NCBI GenBank assembly: GCA_944321635.1
Contig: CALULY010000010.1
Coordinates: 1 to 64,000, forward strand
Length of the DNA: 64,000 bases
Direction of reading: 5' to 3'
Source of the DNA: an uncultured Bacteroidaceae bacterium
GTDB taxonomy: Bacteria > Bacteroidota > Bacteroidia > Bacteroidales > Bacteroidaceae
The position numbers and the translations under genes are program-made. The notes beneath the pieces were generated by a model that saw only the letters and a list, made by a program, of their open reading frames with translations, was not told the DNA's origin and did not search any database. Shown in pieces: positions 35,101 through 45,610 of this stretch; position 1 is the first letter of the stretch; every line of letters starts with the position of its first letter.

Positions 35101-37611
35101 TCAGGGTTGCGTGGTGACTTCGTGCTTTGGCTCAAGCTCCACGTTGATGGCTGTTCCGTCGTCCGTCGCCTTGGCGCTGATGGTGTAGTGCCTCTCGTCG
35201 CTGCCAAGGAGCTTGATGGAGATGGGGTCTTCCAGATAGTCCTGTATGCACCTCTTGAGCGGCCGTGCCCCGAATTGCGGGTCATAGCCTTTTGCGATGA
35301 TGAGCTCGGTCACGCTCTCGTCAGTCACCAAGGTGTGGCCGAGATGCGCGACGCGTGATGCGAGGTTCCCGATCTCAAGGCGCACGATGGTCTTGAGCGA
35401 GTCGCGTGACAGTGGCGCGAATGTTATTATCTCGTCGAGGCGGTTTATGAACTCTGGCGAGAATGTGCGGTTCAGCGACTTCTTCATCACTTCATCCGAG
35501 TAGCTGCGGTTGCTCTCGTCGGAGCGGTCGAACCCTATGCGGCTGGGGAAGTCTTTCAACTGGCGTGAGCCGATGTTGGATGTCATGATGACTATCGTGT
35601 TTTTGAAATCCACTGTCCTGCCGTAGTTGTCGGTCAGACGTCCCTCGTCCATTATCTGCAACAAGAGGTTGTAGACCTCGGAATGTGCTTTCTCGATCTC
35701 GTCGAGGAGGATTATCGAGTAGGGCCGCTTGCGGACTTGCTCTGTCAGCTGCCCCCCTTCGTCGTAGCCGACATAGCCCGGAGGCGCGCCGACGAGGCGT
35801 GAGACATTGTACTTCTCGGTGTACTCGCTCATGTCCACCCGTATGAGTGCGTTGCTGTCGCCGAACATGAACTCGGCGAGTTGCTTGACCAGGTAGGTCT
35901 TGCCCACGCCTGTCGGGCCGAGGAACAGGAACACGCCTATGGGTTTTGCGGCGTTGTTGATGCCGACACGGTTCCTGATGATCGACTTGCAGATTGTGTC
36001 GATGGCTTTGTCCTGGCCTATGACCTTGGATTTCAACGAGGCGGCCATGCCTATGAGGCGTTCCCTCTCGCTTTTGGCAAGGCGTTGCACTGGGATGCCT
36101 GTCATGTCAGAGACTATGCCCTCGATGGTGTCGATGTCGATGACTTGCCTGTTGGACTTGAGGCTGTTCTCCCAGTCGTTGCGGGCTTCGAGCAGTCTTA
36201 TCTGTGTCCGCCTCTCGTTGTCCCTTATGTTTGCCGCCGCCTCAAAGTCCTGGAGGTCTATCGCGTCCTGCTTGCTTTGCCTGAGCGTGTCGAGTTCCTC
36301 CTCCATCTGCTTGAGGTCGTCGGGCAGCGTGACGTTGAGCGAATGTGCCCGCGCTCCCGCTTCGTCCAGCACGTCTATGGCCTTGTCCGGGAAGGCGCGT
36401 CCTGTGACGTAACGCTGCGAGAGCTCGACACAAGCCTTGATGGCATCAGGCGTATAGGTTACGTTGTGGAAGTCTTCGTAGCGGTCTTTTATGTTGGTCA
36501 GGATCGTGAGTGTCTCTTCCGCCGTCGGTTCCTCTACGACTACGCGTTGGAAGCGGCGGTCGAGTGCTCCGTCTTTCTCGATGATTTTCCTGTATTCCTC
36601 GCTTGTCGTGGCTCCTATGCATTGGATTTCACCCCTTGCCAATGCCGGTTTGAGCATGTTGGCCGTATCCATCGAGCCTGCCGCCGAGCCTGCCCCGACG
36701 ATGGTGTGCAGTTCGTCGATGAAAAGGATGACATCTTTGTTGGCTTTGAGTTCGTTGATGAGGTTTTTCATCCTTTCCTCAAATTGGCCACGGTACTTTG
36801 TCCCGGCCACGAGCGATGCGAGGTCGAGCGACAGCACCCTCTTGTCAAACAAGACGTGTGAGACGTTGTGCTGCTTTATGCGTATTGCCAGCCCCTCGAC
36901 GATGGCAGATTTGCCCACGCCTGGCTCGCCGATGAGGACGGGGTTGTTCTTCTTACGGCGGCTCAGTATCTGTGAGACGCGCATTATCTCCCTTTCACGC
37001 CCCACGACAGGGTCGAGGCCGCCCTTGGTAGCAAGTGCAGTCAGGTCTGTGCAAAACTGATCAAGCGTAGGCGTGGCCGTCTTGCTCTCGTCGCGGCGTG
37101 CGGTTTTCTGCCCACGTGGAGCGTCCATCATGTCCTCGTCGTCGTTGAATGACATCTCAAAGTCATGCTTGTCGTCCGATTCGCCCTTGACGGCATCTTT
37201 CACCTTGTCATAGTCTATGCCCATCCTCTTCAGGACATCGCTGGTGAAAGAGTTGTTGGCGTTGAGGATTGAGAGCAGCAGATGCTCCGTCCCAGCCGTT
37301 TGCGAGTCGAGGCGTTGTGCCTCCTGCAACGCACCGCGCAGGGTGGCGGTCGTCGCTTGGTTGAGTGCCACGTCAGCACGGTCAGTGAGGGACGGGTCCG
37401 AGGTGGCTTCGAGGAAACGCTCTATCTCTATCCTGAGCTTGTCAAGGTTTATGCCTAATGCCGTGAGGATAAGACAAGCCTTGTAGGTGGTGTTCCTCAG
37501 CAGGCCAAGCATCAGGCATTCGGTCGTCACGTATCTGCTGTGCAACCGTGATGCCTCCTCCTTGCTGTGGACGAGTGTCTGTGATATCTGTTGTGAGAAT
37601 TCTGTTACCAT
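35101..37611 (-). CDS. clpC: ATP-dependent Clp protease ATP-binding subunit ClpC
   Basis: A Clp/Hsp100 unfoldase that feeds proteins to ClpP. The frame is open from 37887, but the ATG at 37611 (MVTEFSQQISQTLVHSKEEA) gives the correct N-terminus; the upstream extension has random composition. The 836 residues show the double Clp N-domain (1-145), first AAA+ module with GEPGVGKS near 228, a coiled middle domain with a UVR-like motif (LQDFEAAANIRDNERR), and the second module with GPTGVGKT near 567. No ClpP gene is nearby. Confidence 0.94.
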   Translation of the reverse strand: MVTEFSQQISQTLVHSKEEASRLHSRYVTTECLMLGLLRNTTYKACLILTALGINLDKLRIEIERFLEATSDPSLTDRADVALNQATTATLRGALQEAQRLDSQTAGTEHLLLSILNANNSFTSDVLKRMGIDYDKVKDAVKGESDDKHDFEMSFNDDEDMMDAPRGQKTARRDESKTATPTLDQFCTDLTALATKGGLDPVVGREREIMRVSQILSRRKKNNPVLIGEPGVGKSAIVEGLAIRIKQHNVSHVLFDKRVLSLDLASLVAGTKYRGQFEERMKNLINELKANKDVILFIDELHTIVGAGSAAGSMDTANMLKPALARGEIQCIGATTSEEYRKIIEKDGALDRRFQRVVVEEPTAEETLTILTNIKDRYEDFHNVTYTPDAIKACVELSQRYVTGRAFPDKAIDVLDEAGARAHSLNVTLPDDLKQMEEELDTLRQSKQDAIDLQDFEAAANIRDNERRTQIRLLEARNDWENSLKSNRQVIDIDTIEGIVSDMTGIPVQRLAKSERERLIGMAASLKSKVIGQDKAIDTICKSIIRNRVGINNAAKPIGVFLFLGPTGVGKTYLVKQLAEFMFGDSNALIRVDMSEYTEKYNVSRLVGAPPGYVGYDEGGQLTEQVRKRPYSIILLDEIEKAHSEVYNLLLQIMDEGRLTDNYGRTVDFKNTIVIMTSNIGSRQLKDFPSRIGFDRSDESNRSYSDEVMKKSLNRTFSPEFINRLDEIITFAPLSRDSLKTIVRLEIGNLASRVAHLGHTLVTDESVTELIIAKGYDPQFGARPLKRCIQDYLEDPISIKLLGSDERHYTISAKATDDGTAINVELEPKHEVTTQP

Positions 37612-37711
37612 CTTTTGTGTCTGTTTGTTTTGATTGATTGCAAAAGCCGTGCCACGTCTTGCTGTCGGTGGTGCAGGTGAAAATGCCGGCTGCAAACGCC
37701 TTAGCCTGGTG

Positions 37712-38992
37712 TCACAGTCTCTTGTCGTACATCCCGCCGGGCAGCACGCCCTTGACGTCATAGACGACCCCTCCCTTGGCAAGCAAGCTGCGCAGGTCCA
37801 TCGTCTTGAAAACGTCGTGTGCCGTGCACAACACGATGCAGTCAAAACGCCCCTGCCATGCCTCCCCCGTGCTGGTTGCCACGTCAATGCCGAAAGCTGC
37901 TTTTATCGCCTCTGCGTCAACCCACGGGTCATAGACGGTGATATGCCTGGTGTATTGGCTGAAAGTGTGGTAGATGTCCGCCACCTTGGTGTTGCGTGTG
38001 TCGGGGCAGTTCTCCTTGAAAGCAAACCCGAGGAGCAACACAGACGCGTCCTTGACACGGACATCGTGCAGATTCATCAGACGTATCGCCTGGTTGGCCA
38101 CATAGTCGCCCATCGAGTCGTTTATCCTCCGCGCCTCTGTCATCACACGTGGCAGCACTCCGCTCAGCTTGGCACGTTGGATGAGATAGTAGGGGTCAAC
38201 GCTTATGCAATGCCCTCCCACCAGTCCCGGGCGGATGTCGATGAAGTTCCATTTGGTCTTTGCAGCTTCAAGGACATCACACGTGTCGATGCCCATCGCA
38301 TTGAAGATCTTCGCCAATTCGTTCATCAGCGCGATGTTTACGTCCCTTTGCGTGTTTTCTATGATTTTTGCAGCTTCTGCAACCTTTATCGACGGGGCTT
38401 TGTGCGTGCCGTTCCTGAGGACGGAGTTGTAGATGGCATCTATCTCGTCCGCCGCAGCAGGCGTCGAGCCAGACGTTATTTTACATATATTCTCAACTCG
38501 ATGCACCTTGTCCCCCGGGTTTATGCGCTCAGGAGAGTATCCCACGCAGAAATCCACGTTGAGCCGGAAACCCGACACACGTTCTATCTCGGGGACACAT
38601 ATTTCCTCGGTCACGCCGGGGTAGACCGTTGATTCATAGACCACCAAATCACCGCGCGAAATGACATGCCCTATGCTGCGGCTTGCCGCGATGAGCGGGG
38701 CAAGGTCCGGCTGCCTGTTGCCATCGATGGGCGTAGGCACAGCCACGACATAGACGTTGCAGTCGCGCAAGTCATCGACCGACGTGGTGCAGCGCATCCC
38801 GCGCTCCAAAGCATTGCGCAGTGCCGTGTTGCCTGCTTCGCCAGTCCTGTCGATGCCTTTGGCCAATTGCTCCACGCGGTCGCGGTTGACGTCAAACCCG
38901 ACGACATCGTATTTTATGGCAAAAAGGCACGCCAACGGCAAGCCTACGTAGCCCAGACCGATGATGCCAATCTTGTAGTTTTTTGAATCCAA
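37712..38992 (-). CDS. Nucleotide-sugar dehydrogenase (UDP-sugar 6-dehydrogenase family)
   Basis: Oxidises a UDP-hexose, probably UDP-N-acetyl-hexosamine, to the uronic acid for capsule or O-antigen. Features: NAD+ site IGIIGLGYVGLPLACLFA at the N-terminus, STVYPGVTEE near 125, and the catalytic cysteine in LVGGHCISVDPYYL near 265. It resembles the WbpA/TviB group. The only upstream ATG (39076) precedes a promoter element (TACCTTTG at 39020-39027), so it cannot be on that transcript. I choose TTG at 38992, which gives MDSKNYKIGIIG and 426 residues. Confidence 0.88.
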   Translation of the reverse strand: MDSKNYKIGIIGLGYVGLPLACLFAIKYDVVGFDVNRDRVEQLAKGIDRTGEAGNTALRNALERGMRCTTSVDDLRDCNVYVVAVPTPIDGNRQPDLAPLIAASRSIGHVISRGDLVVYESTVYPGVTEEICVPEIERVSGFRLNVDFCVGYSPERINPGDKVHRVENICKITSGSTPAAADEIDAIYNSVLRNGTHKAPSIKVAEAAKIIENTQRDVNIALMNELAKIFNAMGIDTCDVLEAAKTKWNFIDIRPGLVGGHCISVDPYYLIQRAKLSGVLPRVMTEARRINDSMGDYVANQAIRLMNLHDVRVKDASVLLLGFAFKENCPDTRNTKVADIYHTFSQYTRHITVYDPWVDAEAIKAAFGIDVATSTGEAWQGRFDCIVLCTAHDVFKTMDLRSLLAKGGVVYDVKGVLPGGMYDKRL

Positions 38993-39019
38993 ATGGAATG
39001 CTGGTTGATAAATTACCTG

Positions 39020-39027
39020 CAAAGGTA
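39020..39027 (-). promoter_or_regulatory. Predicted -7 element of the nucleotide-sugar dehydrogenase gene
   Basis: Minus-strand TACCTTTG. It lies inside the longest possible reading frame, which supports the internal TTG start at 38992. Confidence 0.65.
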
Positions 39028-39111
39028 ATGAAAAGGTGCTTTGATGCAGTGTTAAATAACCTATTTCCCCTCCCATGCTTCTTGCATGAAACAGGTGAAG
39101 TGCCGTGAAAA

Positions 39112-39204
39112 GTTTATTTTTAAGCTAAATTTATATGTTTGCAACCTGAATCTATATGTTTTTAGCTTAAAAACATATATTTTTAAGCTAAAAACAGACT
39201 TTAC
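39112..39204. repeat. Family B array, copy 3 (four 21-base units)
   Basis: Units start at 39112, 39133, 39154 and 39175 and end in AGACTTTAC; edges AAAAGTTT and ACTTTAC match copies 1 and 2. It lies between the divergent nucleotide-sugar dehydrogenase and arginine deiminase genes, outside both predicted promoters. Confidence 0.8.
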
Positions 39205-39281
39205 TCGGTGTGCTGCGGCAACCCACGTGCAACCATGCTTGCCTGATGCTGAATGTCCAATCCGAGAAATGGCGAGGTTGC

Positions 39282-39313
39282 TTTGCAGAAGATTTGTTTT
39301 TAATGTAAATTTG
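39282..39313 (+). promoter_or_regulatory. Promoter of arginine deiminase
   Basis: TTTG at 39282-39285, 20 bases, then TAAATTTG at 39306-39313: full consensus, 33 bases before the start. Shares TAAATTTGGCAACAT with the ior promoter. Confidence 0.8.
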
Positions 39314-39346
39314 GCAACATTGTAAAGATTTCAACATAAACAGTAT

Positions 39347-40630
39347 ATGAATCCTATATTAAATGTAAAAGTCTATTCAGAGGTAGGCCGCCTGCGCGGT
39401 GTCATAATCCATTCACCCGGGGCTGAGGTGTCGAGCATGGCACCAACCGAGACAGAGGGCGCATTGTTCAGCGACATCATCAATATGTCGGTAGCTCATC
39501 GCGAGTATGCCATGATATCTGACATTTTGTCACGCTTTGCAACCACCTACGAGGTTCGTGACCTTCTGGCGCAGGTCCTGGAGGATGCCAGCTCCAAGCA
39601 GAAAGTACTTGACCGCATCGAGGCAATCGAGCCGTCAATCAATGAGAAGAAACATGGCCGTAGGCTCAAGGACTTGCTGCTGGACACCGATGCCCGCACC
39701 CTTGCAGGTTTGTTGGTCGAGGGCGTAGAATTTGACCGTGACAACGTGGAACGCTTTTTCAGCAAGGACCGCTACCTGCTTGTCCCGATGTACAACTTCT
39801 TCTTCACACGTGATTCATCAATGTCCGTGGGGCGGAATGTGCTGGCCGGCCGTATGGCAAATGCGGTGCGGGAAAGGGAATCGGTCATCATGAAGTCCAT
39901 TTTTGACTTTACTCCTGAGTTCCAGACCGAGGTGATGGATGTCTCACCATACGACCGTGGCGGCGACCGCAAAGTGACTGTCGAGGGTGGCGATGTGTTG
40001 ATGTTGCGTGAAGATGTGATTGTCGTGGGCTGCGGCCTCAGGACTACCCCGCGTGCCATCGATGCATTCATTGACCAGCTCGCCAGGAAGGCAGGTGGAA
40101 GGGAGGTTCACGTGTTTGTCCAGGAATTGCCCCGCTCGCTTGAGTCCTTTATCCATCTCGACATGGTTTTCACGATGGTGGACAAAGACAAGTGTGTGAT
40201 TTACGAACCAGTCATAAGGAACAATCGCCAGTACCGCACGCTCCATGTCAGGATATGCGACGGCAGACAGGCCGGGGTGAAGCAGGAGCCAGGCTTGCTT
40301 GAAGCGTTGGAGACTGTGGGGATGGAGCTCAAGCCCATCTTCTGCGGCGGTGACACTGTTGTCAATCAGCAACGCGAGCAGTGGCACAGTGGAGCAAATT
40401 TCTTTGCAGTCGGGCCAGGCAAGGTGTTGGGCTATGCCCGCAACTACTACACCGCCGAGGCGATGAACAAAGCCGGCTTTGAAATCATCAAGGCTGCCGA
40501 CGTAATCGATGGGAAGGTGGATGCAAACGCCCATGACAAGTTCTTCATCACGCTCGATGTCTCTGAACTGGCACGCGGAGGAGGCGGGCTGCGGTGCATG
40601 ACCATGCCTGTCCACCGCGACGACGTGTGA
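39347..40630 (+). CDS. arcA: Arginine deiminase
   Basis: Hydrolyses arginine to citrulline and ammonia, first step of the ADI pathway. The 427-residue guanidino-modifying enzyme has FTRDSSM near 153, VEGGDVL near 208, the catalytic histidine in SFIHLDMVFTMVD near 269, and the catalytic cysteine in GGGLRCMTMPVHRDD at the end. Complete. No ornithine carbamoyltransferase, carbamate kinase or arginine/ornithine antiporter lies within the window. It could serve acid resistance, energy, or arginine depletion. Confidence 0.94.
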   Translation: MNPILNVKVYSEVGRLRGVIIHSPGAEVSSMAPTETEGALFSDIINMSVAHREYAMISDILSRFATTYEVRDLLAQVLEDASSKQKVLDRIEAIEPSINEKKHGRRLKDLLLDTDARTLAGLLVEGVEFDRDNVERFFSKDRYLLVPMYNFFFTRDSSMSVGRNVLAGRMANAVRERESVIMKSIFDFTPEFQTEVMDVSPYDRGGDRKVTVEGGDVLMLREDVIVVGCGLRTTPRAIDAFIDQLARKAGGREVHVFVQELPRSLESFIHLDMVFTMVDKDKCVIYEPVIRNNRQYRTLHVRICDGRQAGVKQEPGLLEALETVGMELKPIFCGGDTVVNQQREQWHSGANFFAVGPGKVLGYARNYYTAEAMNKAGFEIIKAADVIDGKVDANAHDKFFITLDVSELARGGGGLRCMTMPVHRDDV

Positions 40631-40670
40631 TGCTTGGCATCCCAATACCGCCCTTATTGGTGGTGGCAAC

Positions 40671-40708
40671 CTAAAAGGAAAAGGGCGCGTCCGTCGGACG
40701 TGCCCCTT
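40671..40708 (-). terminator. Terminator of groES-groEL
   Basis: Arms 40681-40693 and 40695-40708 (AAGGGCGCGTCCG / CGGACGTGCCCCTT) pair; on the minus strand the stem runs into CCCTTTTCCTTTT. Confidence 0.85.
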
Positions 40709-40745
40709 CTCATTGAGTGTTATGTGTCTTTTTCGCTTTGGGCTA

Positions 40746-42395
<1,650 letters not shown>

Positions 42396-42419
42396 TTAAA
42401 GATGTTAGTCGTGTTTAGT

Positions 42420-42692
42420 TTATCCCAATACTGCGAGAACGTCGCTTTGCCTCATGATGAGGTATTTCTCACCGTCGATCTCGATCTCGGTGCCTGAGTA
42501 TTTGCCGTAGAGCACCTTGTCGCCGACCTTGAGCACCATATCTTCGTCCTTGGTGCCGTTGCCGACAGCCTTGACCTCGCCTTTAAGCGGTTTCTCTTTG
42601 GCGGTGTCGGGGATGATGATGCCGCCGATAGTCTTCTCTTCAGCTGGTGCAGGGAGGATGATCACCCTGTCTGCCAATGGTTTAACGTTCAT
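42420..42692 (-). CDS. groS: 10 kDa co-chaperonin GroES
   Basis: The lid of the GroEL chamber. The 90-residue protein has the family opening [20 protein letters not shown], the mobile loop [15 protein letters not shown], and YGKYSGTEI near the end. First gene of the groES-groEL pair. I see no CIRCE-type inverted repeat upstream. Confidence 0.97.
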   Translation of the reverse strand: MNVKPLADRVIILPAPAEEKTIGGIIIPDTAKEKPLKGEVKAVGNGTKDEDMVLKVGDKVLYGKYSGTEIEIDGEKYLIMRQSDVLAVLG

Positions 42693-42939
42693 AATAATCC
42701 TTTATTTTTAAATGTTACACAATTTGTCGTCAGACACACCCCTTGCGAGGTTCACCATTGCCTTTGCCAAAAGCGTGCCATTGCGCCGCGAGGTGTCATT
42801 GCCGTGCCGTGCGTGACAAAGTGTCAGCAGTTTCTGCCAAAGGTGTTAACGGCCGCACGCACGCTTGTTGTTTTTGTCAGTCGGCGTGTGCCCGTTGGCG
42901 CGCCTGATGAGATGTGTGATTGCGGCAAGGTCGAATTTG

Positions 42940-43160
42940 ATGATGTCAGGCTCAAACTCCAATCGGGTTTGGTGTAAAATTCACTTGGGTCAGACCAAAA
43001 CTTCCATTGGGTCTGACATAAAGTAAAAACAAAAGTTCTGTTTATATATTCAGAACTTTTGTTTATATAAACAGAACTTTTGAATATATAAACAAAACTT
43101 CTGAATGAACTTTATGCCTGACATGATGGAACTTTACATCCTGCTTGATTGAAGTTTTCG
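42940..43160. mobile_element. Family C element, copy 2 (three full 21-base units)
   Basis: Opposite in orientation to copy 1. The core 43014-43117 contains a 17-base partial and three full 21-base units between TGACATAAAGT and AATGAACTTTATGC. These 104 bases are identical to 56603-56706. Outer parts (TTGGGTCTGACATAAAG and similar) echo the flanks of copies 1, 3 and 4 but terminal repeats are poorly kept. Confidence 0.75.
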
Positions 43161-43490
43161 TCAAGCTTCGCCCGATTTATCCCCCAACCTTCCCGCATTG
43201 AGCAACGCGCGTTGCTTGCATGGATGCCCGTCAAGTGCCTCCGCCACGTTGCGTGATGTCACCAAACACACATTGCAAGGCGGAAGAGAGATGTCATGCG
43301 CATCTACCAGCATACCATTATATATAAATAAAGGATGCATCATGGATGAGAGGCGTGCCTGGCATCCCGCACAAGCTCATAGTGACCTCAAGCGGTGGTG
43401 GCGCACATTCGCCAGCGACAGCCTGTCCTGCCGTCATGACGGACGGTTGCCGCGCAGACAGCAGCCAGGCAGATTGTGCGTGACATTCTA

Positions 43491-43520
43491 TTGTCGGTAA
43501 GTGTGATTCCATTATATTTG
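43491..43520 (+). promoter_or_regulatory. Predicted promoter of dnaN
   Basis: TTG at 43491-43493, 19 bases, then TATATTTG at 43513-43520, 73 bases before the dnaN start. It lies inside the longer open frame from 43476, supporting the start at 43593. Confidence 0.7.
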
Positions 43521-43592
43521 TCCCGGATAACGGGGCTGCGGGAATGCCGCGCCGCCGTGCCGGAGATGAGAAAGGAACCAATCAAAACGTAT

Positions 43593-44720
43593 ATGAAATT
43601 TACAATATCAAGCACAGCGCTCTTGGCGCGCCTGCAATCGGTCAGCCGGGTGATTGCGTCGAAGAATGCTATTTCGATCCTTGACAACATCCTCTTCGAG
43701 CTTAATGCCGGCAAGCTGAAAGTGACTGCCTCGGACAGCGAGACAACGATGGAGACTTACATCGACGTGAACGAAAGCGACTGCGACGGCGCGTTCACCG
43801 TCTCGGGCAAGAGCATCCTCGACGTGCTGCGTGAAATCCCTGAGCAGCCGATCTCTATCGAGGTGAACACAGAGACCTTTGAGATGAAGGTCAACTACAT
43901 GAACGGCGTGCTCAGCCTCGTGGGACAGAACCCGTTGGAATATCCCAAGACACCGGAAATAGTGCGCGACGATCAGGTGGTGGACATCGTTATCCCCGCC
44001 CCCGTGCTGCTCAACGGCATCGCCAAGACGCAGTTTGCGACGGACAACAACGAGTTCCGCGCGACGATGAACGGCATCTACTTTGACCTTACGGGCGAGG
44101 ACATCACTTTTGTCGCAAGCAACGGGCACATCCTGGTGCGCTGCAAGAGCAACAAGGTGCAGAGCGACGGCAAGTCGGCATTCATCCTGCCCAAGAAGCC
44201 CGCGCTGCTGATGAAGAACATCCTGCCCAAGGAGGAGAATGATGTCAAAGTGACGTTCAACAGCCGCAATGCCGTCTTTGCCATGAGTGACTATGTGCTG
44301 ACCTGCCGACTGACAGAGGGGCGTTACCCCAACTACAACTCGGTCATACCCAAGAACCCCACCAACAAGATAACCATCGACCGTGGCACTTTGCTCGGGG
44401 CTTTGCGCCGCGTCTCCATCTGCTCGTTGCAGTCGGGCGGGTTGATCCGCTGGACGCTGGGCAACCCTGACTTCATCAAGATGTCGGGCCAGGACTTCGA
44501 CTTCTCATTCTCCGGCGAGGAGACTGTGCCGTGCTCCTACGATGGTGTGGAGATGGAGATAGGATTCAACTCATCGTTCCTGATAGAGATGCTGCAAAAC
44601 ATGGACAGTGAGCAAATCCTCATCGAATTGGTTGACCAGACCCGCGCCGGCATCATAACGCCGCTGGAGCAGGAAGCAGACGAAGACCTGCTCATGCTGC
44701 TTACGCCTATGATGCTGTGA
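43593..44720 (+). CDS. dnaN: DNA polymerase III beta sliding clamp
   Basis: The ring that tethers DNA polymerase III to DNA. The frame is open from 43476, but MKFTISSTALLARLQSVSRVI at 43593 is the family N-terminus and a promoter lies between. The 375 residues form three clamp domains; the C-terminal hydrophobic pocket region ends LLMLLTPMML. It heads a plus-strand series with exonuclease, coaBC, DUF4835, recN, rlmB and a TPR protein. Confidence 0.95.
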   Translation: MKFTISSTALLARLQSVSRVIASKNAISILDNILFELNAGKLKVTASDSETTMETYIDVNESDCDGAFTVSGKSILDVLREIPEQPISIEVNTETFEMKVNYMNGVLSLVGQNPLEYPKTPEIVRDDQVVDIVIPAPVLLNGIAKTQFATDNNEFRATMNGIYFDLTGEDITFVASNGHILVRCKSNKVQSDGKSAFILPKKPALLMKNILPKEENDVKVTFNSRNAVFAMSDYVLTCRLTEGRYPNYNSVIPKNPTNKITIDRGTLLGALRRVSICSLQSGGLIRWTLGNPDFIKMSGQDFDFSFSGEETVPCSYDGVEMEIGFNSSFLIEMLQNMDSEQILIELVDQTRAGIITPLEQEADEDLLMLLTPMML

Positions 44721-44833
44721 GATGCTGAAGAACGGCTATTAGCTGGCTGCCTTGACGACAAGAGACGTAACAGCTAAGCTCCACGGATGATGGTGGGGCG
44801 TTAGCTGTTACTTTTACATAAAAACAACTTGAC

Positions 44834-45610
44834 ATGAAACTGAATCTGAAGAACCCTTTGATATTCTTTGACCTCGAAACGACCGGGATCAACATAACAA
44901 GCGACAGGATAGTTGAGATTTCCTACCTCAAAGTGTACCCTAACGGCAAAGAAGAAGCCAAGACGATGAGGATCAACCCCGAGATGCACATTCCAGAATC
45001 AGCGACTGCCGTGCACGGCATCAGCGACAGCGATGTGGCCGACTGTCCCAAGTTCAAGGAGGTGGCAAAGAACATCGCGCACGACTTCGAGGGGTGCGAC
45101 ATTGCTGGCTTCAACTCCAACCGTTTCGATGTCCCCCTGCTTGCGGAGGAATTCCTGCGCGCCGGGGTTGACATCGATCTTGGCAAACGCAAGTTCATCG
45201 ATGTGCAAGTCATCTATCACAAGATGGAACAGCGCACGTTGTCAGCCGCCTACAAATTCTACTGCGGCAAAGACCTTGAAGATGCACATTCCGCGCTGGC
45301 CGACACCCGCGCCACCTACGAGGTTCTCAAAGCGCAACTCGACAAGTATGACGGGCAACTGGTGAATGATGTCGATTTCCTGTCCAATTACTCCAGTTTC
45401 ACCCGCAATGTTGATTTCGCAGGACGGATAATATATGACGACAAAGGCGTGGAAGTGTTCAACTTCGGCAAATACAAGGGGATGCCTGTCGGCGAAATCC
45501 TCAAAAGGGACACCGGCTACTATGGCTGGATAATGAACGGGGACTTCTCCCTCAACACCAAGAACGTTTTGACCAAACTGCGCTTGCGCGAATTGACTGG
45601 AAAGAAATGA
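44834..45610 (+). CDS. DnaQ-like 3'-5' exonuclease
   Basis: A 258-residue DEDDh exonuclease. ExoI is IFFDLETTGI (Asp/Glu at about 12 and 14), ExoII is GFNSNRFDVPLL near 92 and ExoIII is HSALADTRATYEVL near 152, with the general-base histidine. The C-terminal 75 residues (IIYDDKGVEVFNFGKYKGMPV) match the exodeoxyribonuclease X-like tail often found in these proteins. Likely role: proofreading or DNA end trimming. It is not a canonical epsilon subunit by length. Its stop overlaps coaBC by four bases. Confidence 0.9.
   Translation: MKLNLKNPLIFFDLETTGINITSDRIVEISYLKVYPNGKEEAKTMRINPEMHIPESATAVHGISDSDVADCPKFKEVAKNIAHDFEGCDIAGFNSNRFDVPLLAEEFLRAGVDIDLGKRKFIDVQVIYHKMEQRTLSAAYKFYCGKDLEDAHSALADTRATYEVLKAQLDKYDGQLVNDVDFLSNYSSFTRNVDFAGRIIYDDKGVEVFNFGKYKGMPVGEILKRDTGYYGWIMNGDFSLNTKNVLTKLRLRELTGKK

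Larger units (their letters stand above)
42693..43592. other. Long gap between divergent groES and dnaN
   Basis: About 900 bases without a credible gene; short open frames here (for example 43161-43343) lack any protein-like sequence. It holds a family C element (42940-43160) and the dnaN promoter (43491-43520). No RNA gene recognised. This is where a replication-linked regulatory site might lie, but I see no DnaA-box cluster. Confidence 0.5.

Noticed and set aside
35881-36861. 326-residue open frame on the plus strand
   Set aside because: Antisense to clpC; no protein-like motif.
37634-38632. 332-residue open frame on the plus strand
   Set aside because: Antisense to the nucleotide-sugar dehydrogenase, which has the GGHCISVDP active site.
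43161-43343. 60-residue minus-strand open frame in the groES-dnaN gap
   Set aside because: No homology I can recognise, no promoter element, and the region is otherwise non-coding.
42693-43592. Replication origin next to dnaN
   Set aside because: No cluster of DnaA boxes or AT-rich unwinding region with repeats was seen, and dnaA is not adjacent; the AT-rich part is a family C element.
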